Assembly: GCA_018827375.1 (NCBI GenBank)
Contig: JAHJYW010000014.1
Location: forward strand, 142,948 to 206,947
From: Alphaproteobacteria bacterium
GTDB lineage: Bacteria; Pseudomonadota; Alphaproteobacteria; Caulobacterales; Hyphomonadaceae
Direction of reading: 5' to 3'
DNA length: 64,000 nt
Positions 53,990-62,843 of the stretch are shown here, piece by piece. Position 1 is the first letter of the stretch. The number at the start of each line of letters is the position of its first letter. The notes under the pieces are model-generated. The model saw only the letters and a program-made list of their open reading frames with translations. It was not told the origin of the DNA and did not search any database. Both the position numbers and the translations under genes were made by a program.

Positions 53990-54112
53990 ATGGGATGGGA
54001 TGACGATAAGACTGGAGACTACGTACCCCCGCCACTTCCGAAATGGATTTGGATCGTCATAATTCTGGCTATCGCCGGGTTTCTCGCTCTTGCCATTTTC
54101 GCGAGCGGTTAG
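53990..54112 (+). CDS. Forty-residue single-helix membrane protein
   Basis: Starting six bases after the nuclease stop, ATG opens MGWDDDKTGDYVPPPLPKWI, followed by a clear membrane helix (WIVIILAIAGFLALAIFASG) to the TAG stop. Probably translated with the nuclease. Too short to name. Confidence 0.5.
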   Translation: MGWDDDKTGDYVPPPLPKWIWIVIILAIAGFLALAIFASG

Positions 54113-54151
54113 CGCAGACCAACGAATTGAGCGCTCTCCAGAACCGCAAGC

Positions 54152-54373
54152 TCAGGCGCTATCGAGAAATGATGCAAGGTCCAAGATCTTGTCCGCCGCA
54201 AGTGTCTCAATGGTGCGTCTTAAGCTTATTGGACCACCTTTGAGTTGGTTCTCAGAAAGGCGGAAACTGATGATCACTTGCACCCCATTGAGCGCGTGAA
54301 CCGCCTTCACCGAAACATCCCGGTCTTCAAGGTCTACGGTGACAGTATCGAAACTCCATAAATGAACACGCAT
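54152..54373 (-). CDS. Small hypothetical protein
   Basis: Seventy-three residues with a balanced composition (MRVHLWSFDTVTVDLEDRD ... ISLRRTIETLAADKILDL). GGAG is placed nine bases before the ATG. No family recognised. Confidence 0.45.
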   Translation of the reverse strand: MRVHLWSFDTVTVDLEDRDVSVKAVHALNGVQVIISFRLSENQLKGGPISLRRTIETLAADKILDLASFLDSA

Positions 54374-54561
54374 CGTATTCTCCGCTTCGGTTGTGCTGCG
54401 GCCGAAGACTCCAGATGCGTTCGCTTAATTCACTCCTTAAAGTTGATTGCTCTTATCACTTTTGGCGCAATGTCAGCATTCCCTTCGAAGATTTTCTAAT
54501 TAAATTTGCAATCATTGGTTTATGGTTATATAGTGGAATTGATTTGGCGGGGGTCAGTTTC

Positions 54562-55608
54562 ATGAAAAGGCATCTGTTTACGACTAGCTTAGCTTCGATG
54601 CTATTTTCTGCATGCGCAGGAGCCACCTTTCATAAGGTCAATGATGATGGGAGCTTGGTAGAGGGGGACATCGGACTGCATTACTACATGCCAGTTCCAC
54701 ACCTTCTGGTTCAGCGCCCAGGCAATAAAGACGGAGCCACAACAACATCCATTATCTATCTGCCGGATTTGAGCCAAGAGTATGCAATAAAATATAAAAG
54801 TGGTCTTGGCAGCGGTAAGATGGAGGTGACGCTAGCAAACGGTATACTAGCGAGCTTCAATCAAGAATCAGATAGCAAAATTCCAGAAACGTTGGCTAAT
54901 TTGGCTGCACCAATAAGCGGTGTGGCAGCGGCGACTGCTAGTGTTGCTGCATCAGGACTTTCGGACGCCCAGGCAGATCTAATCCGCAAACGAATTGATG
55001 CGGGGTTGCTCGATCCTTCGGCTTTAGGGGGGTATAATCCACTAACTCCATTTGATAATGCCTGCCCACCGAATCCAGCTAAAATTAAGTTGGCAGATCC
55101 GCCGCATAACGATCAAATTAGTCCGGCGAGCGTCTTGGAGATAATCTCAGCAGCTAATCATTTGGCTTGCGCTAGTGAATTACTGAATGACCAAGCACTA
55201 TTCCCAAAGAAGGCTGGAGAGGCTGCAGCCGCCGCCAGAAGACTTCCAACTATCCTATTTGACTTGTCCCAAGATGCCAGGGATTCGCTTGCTGCGACAC
55301 TAGGGATAGACGGCAGTCCAGAAGCCGCCATTCTCAGATCGATCTCTAAAGCCTTTTCAGATTTTGATGCAGGACAAACCTCGGAGGCATTAAAAATAGA
55401 AGATACGCTCAATCGCGCTGTAAGCTTGCTGAATGATGCAGCCGATACAATAGAGCCTCCCAAACCTAGCAAAAACCTACCGACTTTTGAGCTCTATCGC
55501 ATCGTTATGGATGTGGGTTACACAGCGTATCATCCCGTGGGAAATTCTGAGAATTTGTGCGCGGATCCGGCGCTAAAAGCTACGTTGAAGAATATCTGCA
55601 CACCATAA
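54562..55608 (+). CDS. Hypothetical lipoprotein
   Basis: A 348-residue lipoprotein (signal MKRHLFTTSLASMLFSACAG). After a beta-rich N-terminal part (YYMPVPHLLVQRPG...TSIIYLPDL) come Ala-rich helices (AATASVAASGLSDAQADLIRKRI) and a C-terminal helical part. No family recognised. GGGGG precedes the ATG at 54562; the longer frame upstream lacks such a site. Confidence 0.6.
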   Translation: MKRHLFTTSLASMLFSACAGATFHKVNDDGSLVEGDIGLHYYMPVPHLLVQRPGNKDGATTTSIIYLPDLSQEYAIKYKSGLGSGKMEVTLANGILASFNQESDSKIPETLANLAAPISGVAAATASVAASGLSDAQADLIRKRIDAGLLDPSALGGYNPLTPFDNACPPNPAKIKLADPPHNDQISPASVLEIISAANHLACASELLNDQALFPKKAGEAAAAARRLPTILFDLSQDARDSLAATLGIDGSPEAAILRSISKAFSDFDAGQTSEALKIEDTLNRAVSLLNDAADTIEPPKPSKNLPTFELYRIVMDVGYTAYHPVGNSENLCADPALKATLKNICTP

Positions 55609-55797
55609 CGAGATAGATTTGTAATGCCGCGTACACGCCTTGCTGTAGTGGAGTTATTGATAACAAAATTACACCGTAAATGACTCCGAGACGACTGCGC
55701 TCTCAGAGAGTCACAGAAACGCGTTTTCAATCCGGACGAAGATTTCCTCATCGAAACTTCAAAACGCGCTCAGCGACTCTCCTGGAGCGCTACAGAC

Positions 55798-56217
55798 TCA
55801 ATTGTCGTCGTCTTCCTCGTTGTCATCGTAATCGTCATCTTCGTCGTCATCATCCGGAAGCACCCAAATAGGATGATAGATGGACCGAGCAGTGGCGATC
55901 AAATCAAGCTCTGAAGAACTCGGCATGCGTGTGGCAGCCAGGTATAAACTGACGTCATCCGGTTGCTCTTGCATGAGCCAAAACGGAATGAGGTCAATGA
56001 CGTCGCGTTTGAAGTGTTTCGCGATGCCGCTTAAATGCCGGAGAGGTATCTTGGACTTACCATTCATCCAGCGTTTCAACGTTGTTGAGTGAGTGTATCC
56101 GAGCGCTTGGGAAAGCTCCTCAAACCGTGAGTTATCCTCGTCCCCGGCAAGCTCTCCTTCAATGAAGAATATGAGCCTTTCGTGTGGTGGAAATTCATTC
56201 AGCCATCTGGTGTCCAT
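55798..56217 (-). CDS. Helix-turn-helix protein with an acidic tail
   Basis: A 139-residue protein. The helix-turn-helix is LSQALGYTHSTTLKRWMNGKSKIPLRHLSGIAKHF, an XRE-like pattern. The last 20 residues are almost all Asp and Glu (VLPDDDDEDDDYDDNEEDDD). Acidic tails occur in phage anti-repressors and DNA mimics. It follows the Rep gene by 43 bases on the same strand. Confidence 0.65.
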   Translation of the reverse strand: MDTRWLNEFPPHERLIFFIEGELAGDEDNSRFEELSQALGYTHSTTLKRWMNGKSKIPLRHLSGIAKHFKRDVIDLIPFWLMQEQPDDVSLYLAATRMPSSSELDLIATARSIYHPIWVLPDDDDEDDDYDDNEEDDDN

Positions 56218-56260
56218 GAGTAATTCTCCTCTTGTTGTTGAGAGAAGATTCTAGCTGTCG

Positions 56261-57325
56261 CTATGGACCACGTCGGGTGGCAAATTTGCTGGCGTTTTTG
56301 CGTAGGAATATAGTATTTCGCAACCCCGGAGATACCTGCCTCCAGTCTGAGTTGGACCAATCCAGCAGATCTCCTTTAAGGAACCCGCCATAGAGCTTTC
56401 TGGTTCGCTCATACGTCTCCTGCGCCGCCTTTTTCAGCGAATTTGAACCGGAGGCCGACGTCTCCCCCAACCATCTAAATTGCTTCTGCCGAAAGCGCTC
56501 CGCAGACTTCTGCTTGATAAGAACTTTCCGACAGTATGTGATCCAACCCGCGTTGATGTTCTTGTTATTGATGTCGACCCACTTGCCCTTTTTGATGCAG
56601 CGCCCCTTCTCAACCTCCATTTTGGGATCGAACGCGGTGGCCATCCGGATGGCTTCCCTCAATGCTTTTCGCTCTTTCGAGCCAACAACGAAATAGATGG
56701 GATCTTCGATCCAAAGCAGACCATGACAATGGATGGCGCCTGGATCCGCGGGAGTCGGCTCGGTCTGGAGCCATACGCCGAACTTCGTGTCGCCAAGCAG
56801 TTTGTTTAGTCGGTGAGTGATGCGCTTATGGACGATAGAGGCCAGCTCCACCTCTTTCGCTTTTGAAGCGTGAATAAGATCCTTGCCTATCCACGATGTG
56901 AAGGCGCGATGCGTGCGTGTGTCCCCCTTAACTCCATAAAGAAGGAAGTTGTAGCGAAGACGGTGCTTGGTATCGAACCAACGTTTTGGTCGGTCCTTCG
57001 CTGATGCTCTCAAGGAGCGTGGAATATCGTGCACCTTGCCATCAAGAAAGAGGTCTATGAGATGACCGTCCTTGAGAGATATTTTACGAGATTGTTTGGC
57101 TCTTATTTTTTCTATTTTATTTTCTAATGAATTATATACTTCCAGTATAACTGGAGCTTCAAAAGAGCCGCCTGATTCAAGCGCCTTAGCATCGATCATT
57201 TTCTCAATAAATTGAATAGCATAGCCATCTGCTGTCGCAGAGGAGCGCGGATTGGAATTTTTCAAAGATTTACCCGATTTGCCTAGATTTTTTGGTGTTG
57301 GCGAATTGACATGGACCGACTTCAA
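56261..57325 (-). CDS. Candidate HUH-family replication initiator (Rep)
   Basis: A 354-residue basic protein. His199-Cys200-His201 in PGAIHCHGLLWIEDP makes an HUH metal motif, and Tyr264 in WITYCRK fits the nucleophile position of rolling-circle initiators and relaxases. The start is a TTG at 57325 with GAAGGA before it. No initiator family is claimed. It is in the typical island position, between regulators near the integrase. The Rep role is inferred. Confidence 0.6.
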   Translation of the reverse strand: MKSVHVNSPTPKNLGKSGKSLKNSNPRSSATADGYAIQFIEKMIDAKALESGGSFEAPVILEVYNSLENKIEKIRAKQSRKISLKDGHLIDLFLDGKVHDIPRSLRASAKDRPKRWFDTKHRLRYNFLLYGVKGDTRTHRAFTSWIGKDLIHASKAKEVELASIVHKRITHRLNKLLGDTKFGVWLQTEPTPADPGAIHCHGLLWIEDPIYFVVGSKERKALREAIRMATAFDPKMEVEKGRCIKKGKWVDINNKNINAGWITYCRKVLIKQKSAERFRQKQFRWLGETSASGSNSLKKAAQETYERTRKLYGGFLKGDLLDWSNSDWRQVSPGLRNTIFLRKNASKFATRRGP

Positions 57326-57436
57326 AGTCCTTCAGACTCGCGCTCCCGAAGCGCAAGAGTCGCAGATACTTCGCAAGGCTTGCAATATCGGCCTCGTAAG
57401 AAAAGACTGCATATTGTTGATTTGATCACTGCAAAC

Positions 57437-58141
57437 TTACCTGACCCAAGCGTTGGGATGAGCGGTTATGCCGAACGCTGTTCTCAATGGCCTATCGGCT
57501 AAGCAATTGAGCCGGACAATTAAGACGCTTCGCTCATCTTCAAAGAAGGTTGGTCTCTTGTCCTCTTCAGTGAGGATAAGCTTTGGGGAATTACCTACAG
57601 GATCCACCAAAACCCCAAGCGGTTTCATATCCAGTTTATCGGAATCCAATTCTGATTGAGTCAACTCAAACACAAGTTCACGATCAACAATCTGCAAGTC
57701 GAGAACTTCGGAGCGATCCGTAATGAATTCCAAGTCGCTCCAACCTACCGGCAGACCATTAGTCTCGAAGCGTTCGTCTGCAAGGCACGCGTCATTAAAC
57801 CGACTACCAATGTCGAGAAGGGTCTTCTGCGTACATAACACTTGGTCAATTTTATCAGTCCCAAGAGCACCAAGAATTTTGATTGAGACCAACTGATTAA
57901 ATCCAGTCTCGTGCGCGAGGTCTACAGCAAGAGCGATCCGGAAGAGATCAGTTGCTCCCCAGGCGCGCGAGAGCTTCCCATTTTGGTTCTTGTACTTTCC
58001 CGGTGAAATCAGTTTTTCGCGCTGCATTCCCTTGGTCAAGGCCAGAGAGGTTGCGCCGGTTGCCGCGAACATTTCCTCATCGGTCCAAAATCCCCTGACG
58101 TACGGATGAAAGCTCAAATCGGCGAATTTATCTGGTTGCAT
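57437..58141 (-). CDS. MerR-like DNA-binding protein
   Basis: A 234-residue protein. The N-terminal 90 residues, FWTDEEMFAATGATSLALTKGMQREKLISPGK...AWGATDLFRIALAVDL, look like a winged-helix MerR-type DNA-binding domain. The rest is unknown. It is the first of three minus-strand genes (with Rep and the acidic-tail regulator) and divergent from the AlpA-like gene, so it may control integration and replication. Confidence 0.55.
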   Translation of the reverse strand: MQPDKFADLSFHPYVRGFWTDEEMFAATGATSLALTKGMQREKLISPGKYKNQNGKLSRAWGATDLFRIALAVDLAHETGFNQLVSIKILGALGTDKIDQVLCTQKTLLDIGSRFNDACLADERFETNGLPVGWSDLEFITDRSEVLDLQIVDRELVFELTQSELDSDKLDMKPLGVLVDPVGNSPKLILTEEDKRPTFFEDERSVLIVRLNCLADRPLRTAFGITAHPNAWVR

Positions 58142-58280
58142 TTTTTATATTCCATCGGTTGACTCGTGATAGAATATTTGAAATACCACCAGTATCGGTC
58201 GATGGCAAGCGCGAGAAAGGATCCAAGAAAATGTTCACCTCAAATACAGGAATTGACCAATTTCTTGGTTCAAAACTTCC

Positions 58281-58514
58281 ATGACGCGCCGTCGCTCAAT
58301 CCACTCTTGGCCGCGCTTGATGAAAGCAGCTGAAGCATCAGCCTACATAGGCACCTCTCAAACCAACCTTCGGCGGCTGGTGGAGCGAGGAAAGCTAGCT
58401 CAACCCTTAGTGCGAGGGGGAGAAAGGCTTTGGGATATTCGGGACCTTGACGATCACGCAGAAAGTCTTCGTCATGAAGGAGCGCCAACCGAAAGTGATT
58501 GGGTGTCAATTTGA
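58281..58514 (+). CDS. AlpA-like helix-turn-helix protein (possible excisionase)
   Basis: Seventy-seven residues with an HTH_17 pattern (MKAAEASAYIGTSQTNLRRLVERGKLAQPL). AlpA and excisionase proteins beside integrases control excision. The stop lies eight bases before the integrase start. An imperfect inverted repeat (TTGACCAA and TTGGTTCAA) at 58,253-58,273 precedes it. Confidence 0.7.
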   Translation: MTRRRSIHSWPRLMKAAEASAYIGTSQTNLRRLVERGKLAQPLVRGGERLWDIRDLDDHAESLRHEGAPTESDWVSI

Positions 58515-58522
58515 GAGGAAAA

Positions 58523-59659
58523 ATGGCTGCAATTCGCTACCCTTACACAGTATCCGATTTCGACCGTTCAGGACGGAAGCGCTGGTACGTTCGATTTGTT
58601 GTGGACGGCAAATACAAAAAGGTTCGGATAAGGGCGGTTGAGGGTTCAGAGGCATGGGTAGCTGAATACCATGCCGTTCTCGCGGATTTGCGCAACTCTG
58701 ACAAAGCGCCGTCTCGCAGCGTGCATATTCCCGTATACTCACTTCACTGGCTAATAAATCAGTATATTTCGAGTGCCGAATTCTCCGAAGCCAAGCCAGC
58801 TACACAAATCCAGCGCCGTTCTATCCTTCTCAGGATAGCGCGTGAGAGTGGACAAGGTGATTGCCGAACACTGACTCGTGAAGCGGTACAGGCCGGACGT
58901 GATGCCAGATCGAAGACACCTGGCGCTGCCAACAACATGTTGAAGGTTGTGAAGCATCTATATGCTTGGGGTATCGAAGCTGGCCACGTCAGCCACAATC
59001 CAGCGGAAGGTGTGAAGCGTTTGAAGGCAGGAGAGAGTAAGTGGATACCGTGGACATTTGAGCAACGGGAAACATTTAAAGCCGCTCATCCAATTGGCAC
59101 CACCGCTCGGACAGCTTTCCATCTGGCATTTGACGCAGGCTTGCGTAGATCTGACGTCGTTCGGATCGGTCGCCAGCACCGCGATGAGACGCATCTAAAG
59201 ATTGACCAAAAGAAGACCGGTCGGCGAGTCTCCATTCTGGTTACTAGTGAGCTAGCAGCAGCGTTGGATCAGGCACCTAGTAGTGGTTTGAACTATATAG
59301 AAACCTCGCATGGCAAGCCGTACTCGGAAAAAGGATTTGGTGCGGCCGTCCGGCGATGGGTTAGCGCAGCGGGACTCCCATCTGGATTGACGCTCCACGG
59401 CTTAAGAAAGGCAGATGGTGTGCGTATGGCGGAGAGCGGTGCGACCGAAAATGAAATTGCTGCAAAACTTGGTCATAGCGACACAAGATCGGCTGCGATC
59501 TACACAAAAGGCGCAGATCAACAACGGCTCGCAGACGCTGCGATCAGAAAATATATGGAACAAACTGTCCCGCAAAACTTCAGTGCGGGACAATTCACAG
59601 AAGAAAATTCAATGAAATCAGCACCTAAAATTGCAGGTGGTGGTTCGGGGGAGACTTGA
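58523..59659 (+). CDS. Tyrosine-family site-specific integrase
   Basis: A 378-residue recombinase with an N-terminal SAM-like core-binding domain and catalytic Arg208 (AGLRRSD), His292-x-x-Arg295 (LHGLRK), His318 (LGHSDT) and Tyr327 (AAIYTKGAD). GAGAGGA precedes the ATG at 58523. Its last seven codons (GGGSGET) and stop lie inside the attachment core and the tRNA gene, so the stop codon would change when the element excises. Confidence 0.95.
   Translation: MAAIRYPYTVSDFDRSGRKRWYVRFVVDGKYKKVRIRAVEGSEAWVAEYHAVLADLRNSDKAPSRSVHIPVYSLHWLINQYISSAEFSEAKPATQIQRRSILLRIARESGQGDCRTLTREAVQAGRDARSKTPGAANNMLKVVKHLYAWGIEAGHVSHNPAEGVKRLKAGESKWIPWTFEQRETFKAAHPIGTTARTAFHLAFDAGLRRSDVVRIGRQHRDETHLKIDQKKTGRRVSILVTSELAAALDQAPSSGLNYIETSHGKPYSEKGFGAAVRRWVSAAGLPSGLTLHGLRKADGVRMAESGATENEIAAKLGHSDTRSAAIYTKGADQQRLADAAIRKYMEQTVPQNFSAGQFTEENSMKSAPKIAGGGSGET
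59637..59655. repeat. Right attachment site (attR core)
   Basis: The 19 bases identical to attL at 43,590. They overlap the 3' end of the tRNA gene and the end of the integrase gene. Confidence 0.9.
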
Positions 59660-59714
59660 ACTCCCGACCTCGCGATTATGAGTCGCGCGCTCTAACCAGC
59701 TGAGCTACCGAACC
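59638..59714 (-). tRNA. tRNA with CAU anticodon (elongator Met, or Ile2)
   Basis: The minus strand folds as GGTTCGG acceptor, D-arm TAGCTCAGCTGGTTAGAGC, anticodon arm CGCGACTCATAATCGCG, T-arm GGGAGTTCAAGTCTCCC, acceptor CCGAACC, A and an encoded CCA (the TGG at 59,638). The anticodon is CAT. Elongator methionine and lysidine-modified isoleucine tRNAs share it, so identity is not settled. The gene is intact after the island inserted at its 3' end. Confidence 0.93.
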
Positions 59715-59840
59715 GTTTCGCTGATGCGAGGGCGCCTCTTACACGGGAGCGGGCCGCCTCGCAAGCATGTCTCCTGCTGCTTTTGCGAGGCAATTTGCAT
59801 TGCGCTGGCCGAACCTCTCCGACCGTACTAGTTTAACCAT

Positions 59841-60608
59841 ATGATACGCGCCGTGATGCTGTTCCTGATAAGCTGTCTTTTCGCTGTATTCCAGCCTGCC
59901 ATGGCCCAGAGCCAGGCGGCTGTGGAGGCTTATATGGCGGGTCATTACGATGCCGCAGTGGCTGATGCGGCAACAGATCGCGGGGCAGATGCCTGTGCTT
60001 TCAGCGCTCGCAGCCTGCTGGCCAAGGCCGTCAGTGGCGATAGCCAGCCAGCGCACGGCCTGTTGCAGAGCGCGCTGGATGAGGCCAATGCCGCCTTGAC
60101 GGTTGATCCGGGCCATATCGAGGGGCGCCTGCAGAAAGCGATTGCGCTGTCGCTCATGGCGCGGCCGATGAGCCTCAGGGAGGCGCGTGATTCCGGCTAT
60201 GGCGAGCAGGCCCGAAAGCTGGCTGAAAGCGTGCTGCAGGACGATCCGCAGAACGCTTATGCGCATGGCTTCCTGGCCGTATGGAACCTGGAAGTGATGC
60301 GCCGGGGGGGCGTGCTGGGCGCCATGATCATGGGGGCGAGCCATGACGCGGCCGAAGCCCATTATGCGGCAGCTGCGGCGGCCTCACCGGGAGACGCAGC
60401 GCTAAACTGGCAGTTCGCGCGGGCGCTCGCTACGCTCAATGCCCGCAAATATCGCGCCGAGATTTCCGCTGCGCTGGAGGCGGCGCTGGCTGCGCCGGTC
60501 GACGACGCACTTGAGCTCGCGATGCAGGACAGGGCGCGCACGCTGGCAGGTGCGATGGCGACGCAGGACAATCGCGATATCGAGGCGCTGGCAGAAGGAA
60601 TGCTGTAA
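59841..60608 (+). CDS. Exported TPR-like hypothetical protein
   Basis: A 255-residue protein with a signal peptide (MLFLISCLFAVFQPAMAQ) and Ala-rich helices resembling tetratricopeptide repeats (NAALTVDPGHIEGRLQKAIALSL; SVLQDDPQNAYAHGFLAVWNLEV). It is convergent with trxB. No specific role. Confidence 0.7.
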   Translation: MIRAVMLFLISCLFAVFQPAMAQSQAAVEAYMAGHYDAAVADAATDRGADACAFSARSLLAKAVSGDSQPAHGLLQSALDEANAALTVDPGHIEGRLQKAIALSLMARPMSLREARDSGYGEQARKLAESVLQDDPQNAYAHGFLAVWNLEVMRRGGVLGAMIMGASHDAAEAHYAAAAAASPGDAALNWQFARALATLNARKYRAEISAALEAALAAPVDDALELAMQDRARTLAGAMATQDNRDIEALAEGML

Positions 60609-60611
60609 CGC

Positions 60612-61592
60612 CTATTCGGCGGCGACGGCCTCGGCATGCGCTTCCTGTTCGGAGAGGAACCGTTCGGCTTCGAGCGCGGCCATGCAGCCCATGCCCGCAG
60701 CCGTGACGGCCTGGCGATAGGTCTCGTCGGTCACGTCGCCAGCGGCGAACACGCCGGGAATGTCCGTCGCGGTCGAATCGGGCGCGGTGATGAGATAGCC
60801 GTTCGGTTTCATCGCCAGCTTGCCTTTGAACAATTCAGTGGCGGGTGCGTGGCCAATGGCGATGAAGATGCCGTGGACGGGCAGGTCTTCGGTCTCGCCG
60901 GTTTCGAGATTCTTGAGGCGGGCAGCCGTGACGCCGAGCGGGTCGGTGTCGCCAAGCACGTCTTCGAGCGTTGTGTTCCAGCGCACGTCGACCTTGGGGT
61001 TCTTGAACAGGCGGTCCTGCAGGATCTTCTCGGCGCGGAAATGATCGCGGCGGTGAATGACCGTCACCTTGGAGGCAAAGTTCGTGAGGAACAGGGCCTC
61101 TTCAACGGCGGTGTTGCCGCCGCCGACGACGAGGACTTCGCGGCCACGATAGAAGAAGCCGTCGCATGTGGCGCAAGCGGAGACGCCGAAGCCCTTGAAT
61201 TTCTGCTCGGAGGGAAGGTCCAGCCATTTGGCCTGCGCGCCGGTGGAGATGACAATGGAATCGGCCGTGTAGACCGTGCCGCTCTCGCCAATGGCGCGGA
61301 AGGGGCGCACGTCGAAATCGACACTCGCGATATGGTCGTCAGCGACTTTGGCACCCATGGCGAGCGCGTGTTCGTGCATTTTTTCCATCAGGGCGGGGCC
61401 CATGATCTGGCTTTCGCCGGGCCAGTTCTCGACCTCGGTCGTGATCGTCAGCTGGCCGCCGGGCTGGATGCCGGTGACAACCAGAACGTCGCGCATGGCG
61501 CGGGCGCCATAGACTGCGGCGGTCCACCCGGCGGGGCCGGAGCCGATGATTAGGATTTCGGCGTGGCGGGTATTCGTATCTGTATCGGGCAT
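60612..61592 (-). CDS. trxB: Thioredoxin-disulfide reductase
   Basis: A 326-residue FAD/NADPH enzyme. The FAD motif GSGPAGWTAAVYGAR, the redox pair CATC (ACATCDGFF), the NADPH motif VVGGGNTAVEEAL and the C-terminal GVFAAGDVTDE are all present. It keeps thioredoxin reduced, which also supplies electrons to ribonucleotide reductase. Confidence 0.96.
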   Translation of the reverse strand: MPDTDTNTRHAEILIIGSGPAGWTAAVYGARAMRDVLVVTGIQPGGQLTITTEVENWPGESQIMGPALMEKMHEHALAMGAKVADDHIASVDFDVRPFRAIGESGTVYTADSIVISTGAQAKWLDLPSEQKFKGFGVSACATCDGFFYRGREVLVVGGGNTAVEEALFLTNFASKVTVIHRRDHFRAEKILQDRLFKNPKVDVRWNTTLEDVLGDTDPLGVTAARLKNLETGETEDLPVHGIFIAIGHAPATELFKGKLAMKPNGYLITAPDSTATDIPGVFAAGDVTDETYRQAVTAAGMGCMAALEAERFLSEQEAHAEAVAAE

Positions 61593-61694
61593 CGGGGCCT
61601 CCCTGAAGGGGCGTGGAAACTGTTCAGCACAGGTATGGCGACTCGCGGCCCAAAGTAAAAGGGGCGCGGTGTCTCATGTGCCCGTGTAGAAGGG

Positions 61695-62633
61695 CTAAAG
61701 CGGCTTTGAAACCACTTCCACCGTGGCGTGGCTGAGGTCGAAGGCGTCTGCGAGGCGGGACTTCACGTCGCGCCGGACGGTCTCGATACAGGCGCCGGGA
61801 TGGGCGGTGACTTCCAGCGTGATCAGGTTTCTCGTCTCTGTCAGGGCCCAAGCGTGGACGTGGGAGACGCTGGCGACGCCCGCCACGTTGGCGGTGAGAT
61901 CTGCAGTTATGTCTGCAGAAGAGAGGCCTTGCGGCGTGCCTTCGAGGAGGATGTGGCCGGACTGGCGGGCGATTCGCACCCCTGCAAAGCCGACAAGCAG
62001 CGCAACCAGCACAGAGAGCAGCGGGTCTGCCGCCATCCAGCCTGTCGCGAGAATGACCCCGGCGGCGACAATGGCCGCCACAGAGCCGAGCATGTCGCCC
62101 GCCACATGCCAGAGTGCGCCTTGCATGTTGAGGTCATCCTTGCTGCCGCCATGCAGCACAAGAAAGGCGATGATGTTGACGATGAGGCCGCCGACAGCAA
62201 CGCCCATAAGCATGCCGCCCATGACATCGACCGGGTCCATGAGGCGGTGAATGGCTTCCCAGACGATCCAGATGGCCAATAGAATCAACAGGATGCCGTT
62301 GGTGAAGGCGGCGAGGATCTTCATCCGGGCAAAGCCGAAGGAACGCTGCGGGTCTGCCGGGCGATCAGCCAGCTTGTAGCCGACCCAGGCAAGGACAAGC
62401 GAGCCGGCATCGGTGAGCATGTGGGCGGCATCGGCGAGCAGCGCGAGCGAACCGGAGATCAGGCCGCCGGCGACTTCCGCGAACATGAAGGCGCCGGTCA
62501 AAGCTGCAGCAATCGCGACACGACGGCGGCTGTCAGCCGTTGTCATGTCAGCGCCATGGGAATGGTCGTGGCTGTGGCCATGCCCGTCATCATGCGCGTG
62601 GTCGTGATCGTGGCCGTGGGAATGTTTGCTCAT
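61695..62633 (-). CDS. Cation diffusion facilitator (zinc/cobalt-type efflux)
   Basis: A 312-residue transporter. A histidine-rich N-terminus (SHGHDHDHAHDDGHGHSHDH) precedes six membrane helices. The metal site pairs are HMLTD (helix 2) and HVAGD (helix 5), each with His and Asp. The C-terminal ferredoxin-like domain (VSHVHAWALTETRNLITLEV) follows. It exports zinc or similar ions using protons. The start at 62633 (MSKHSHGH) was chosen to include the His-rich N-terminus without the long upstream open frame. Confidence 0.92.
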   Translation of the reverse strand: MSKHSHGHDHDHAHDDGHGHSHDHSHGADMTTADSRRRVAIAAALTGAFMFAEVAGGLISGSLALLADAAHMLTDAGSLVLAWVGYKLADRPADPQRSFGFARMKILAAFTNGILLILLAIWIVWEAIHRLMDPVDVMGGMLMGVAVGGLIVNIIAFLVLHGGSKDDLNMQGALWHVAGDMLGSVAAIVAAGVILATGWMAADPLLSVLVALLVGFAGVRIARQSGHILLEGTPQGLSSADITADLTANVAGVASVSHVHAWALTETRNLITLEVTAHPGACIETVRRDVKSRLADAFDLSHATVEVVSKPL

Positions 62634-62843
62634 GGCGGACAGGTGACGCTGATCGGGGCCGGGGTCAATTCGTGTGTGATAGCGTTGCATAAAGTGGGGG
62701 AGAGGCGCCGGCGCCCGATGTCCGAATGATTGTACGTAAGAAGCGCGAATACGGCCCGGATAGAGACCGAAAGTGTCCAGCCTTGCACGAATGGCGCGCG
62801 CGTGGCCTGATGCTGTCAAAAACCTGCCCCGGAGGACACGTTC

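Larger units (their letters stand above)
43590..59655. mobile_element. 16-kb tRNA-integrated genomic island
   Basis: The segment lies between exact 19-bp copies of the tRNA 3' end. It is plainly lower in GC than its surroundings and carries a tyrosine integrase and AlpA-like gene next to the intact tRNA. A candidate HUH Rep, two helix-turn-helix regulators, a serine recombinase, an SOS cassette and orphan cargo complete it. The circular form would be 16,047 bp. It lacks phage structural and conjugation genes, so it is likely a satellite or mobilisable integrative element that needs a helper. Confidence 0.88.
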
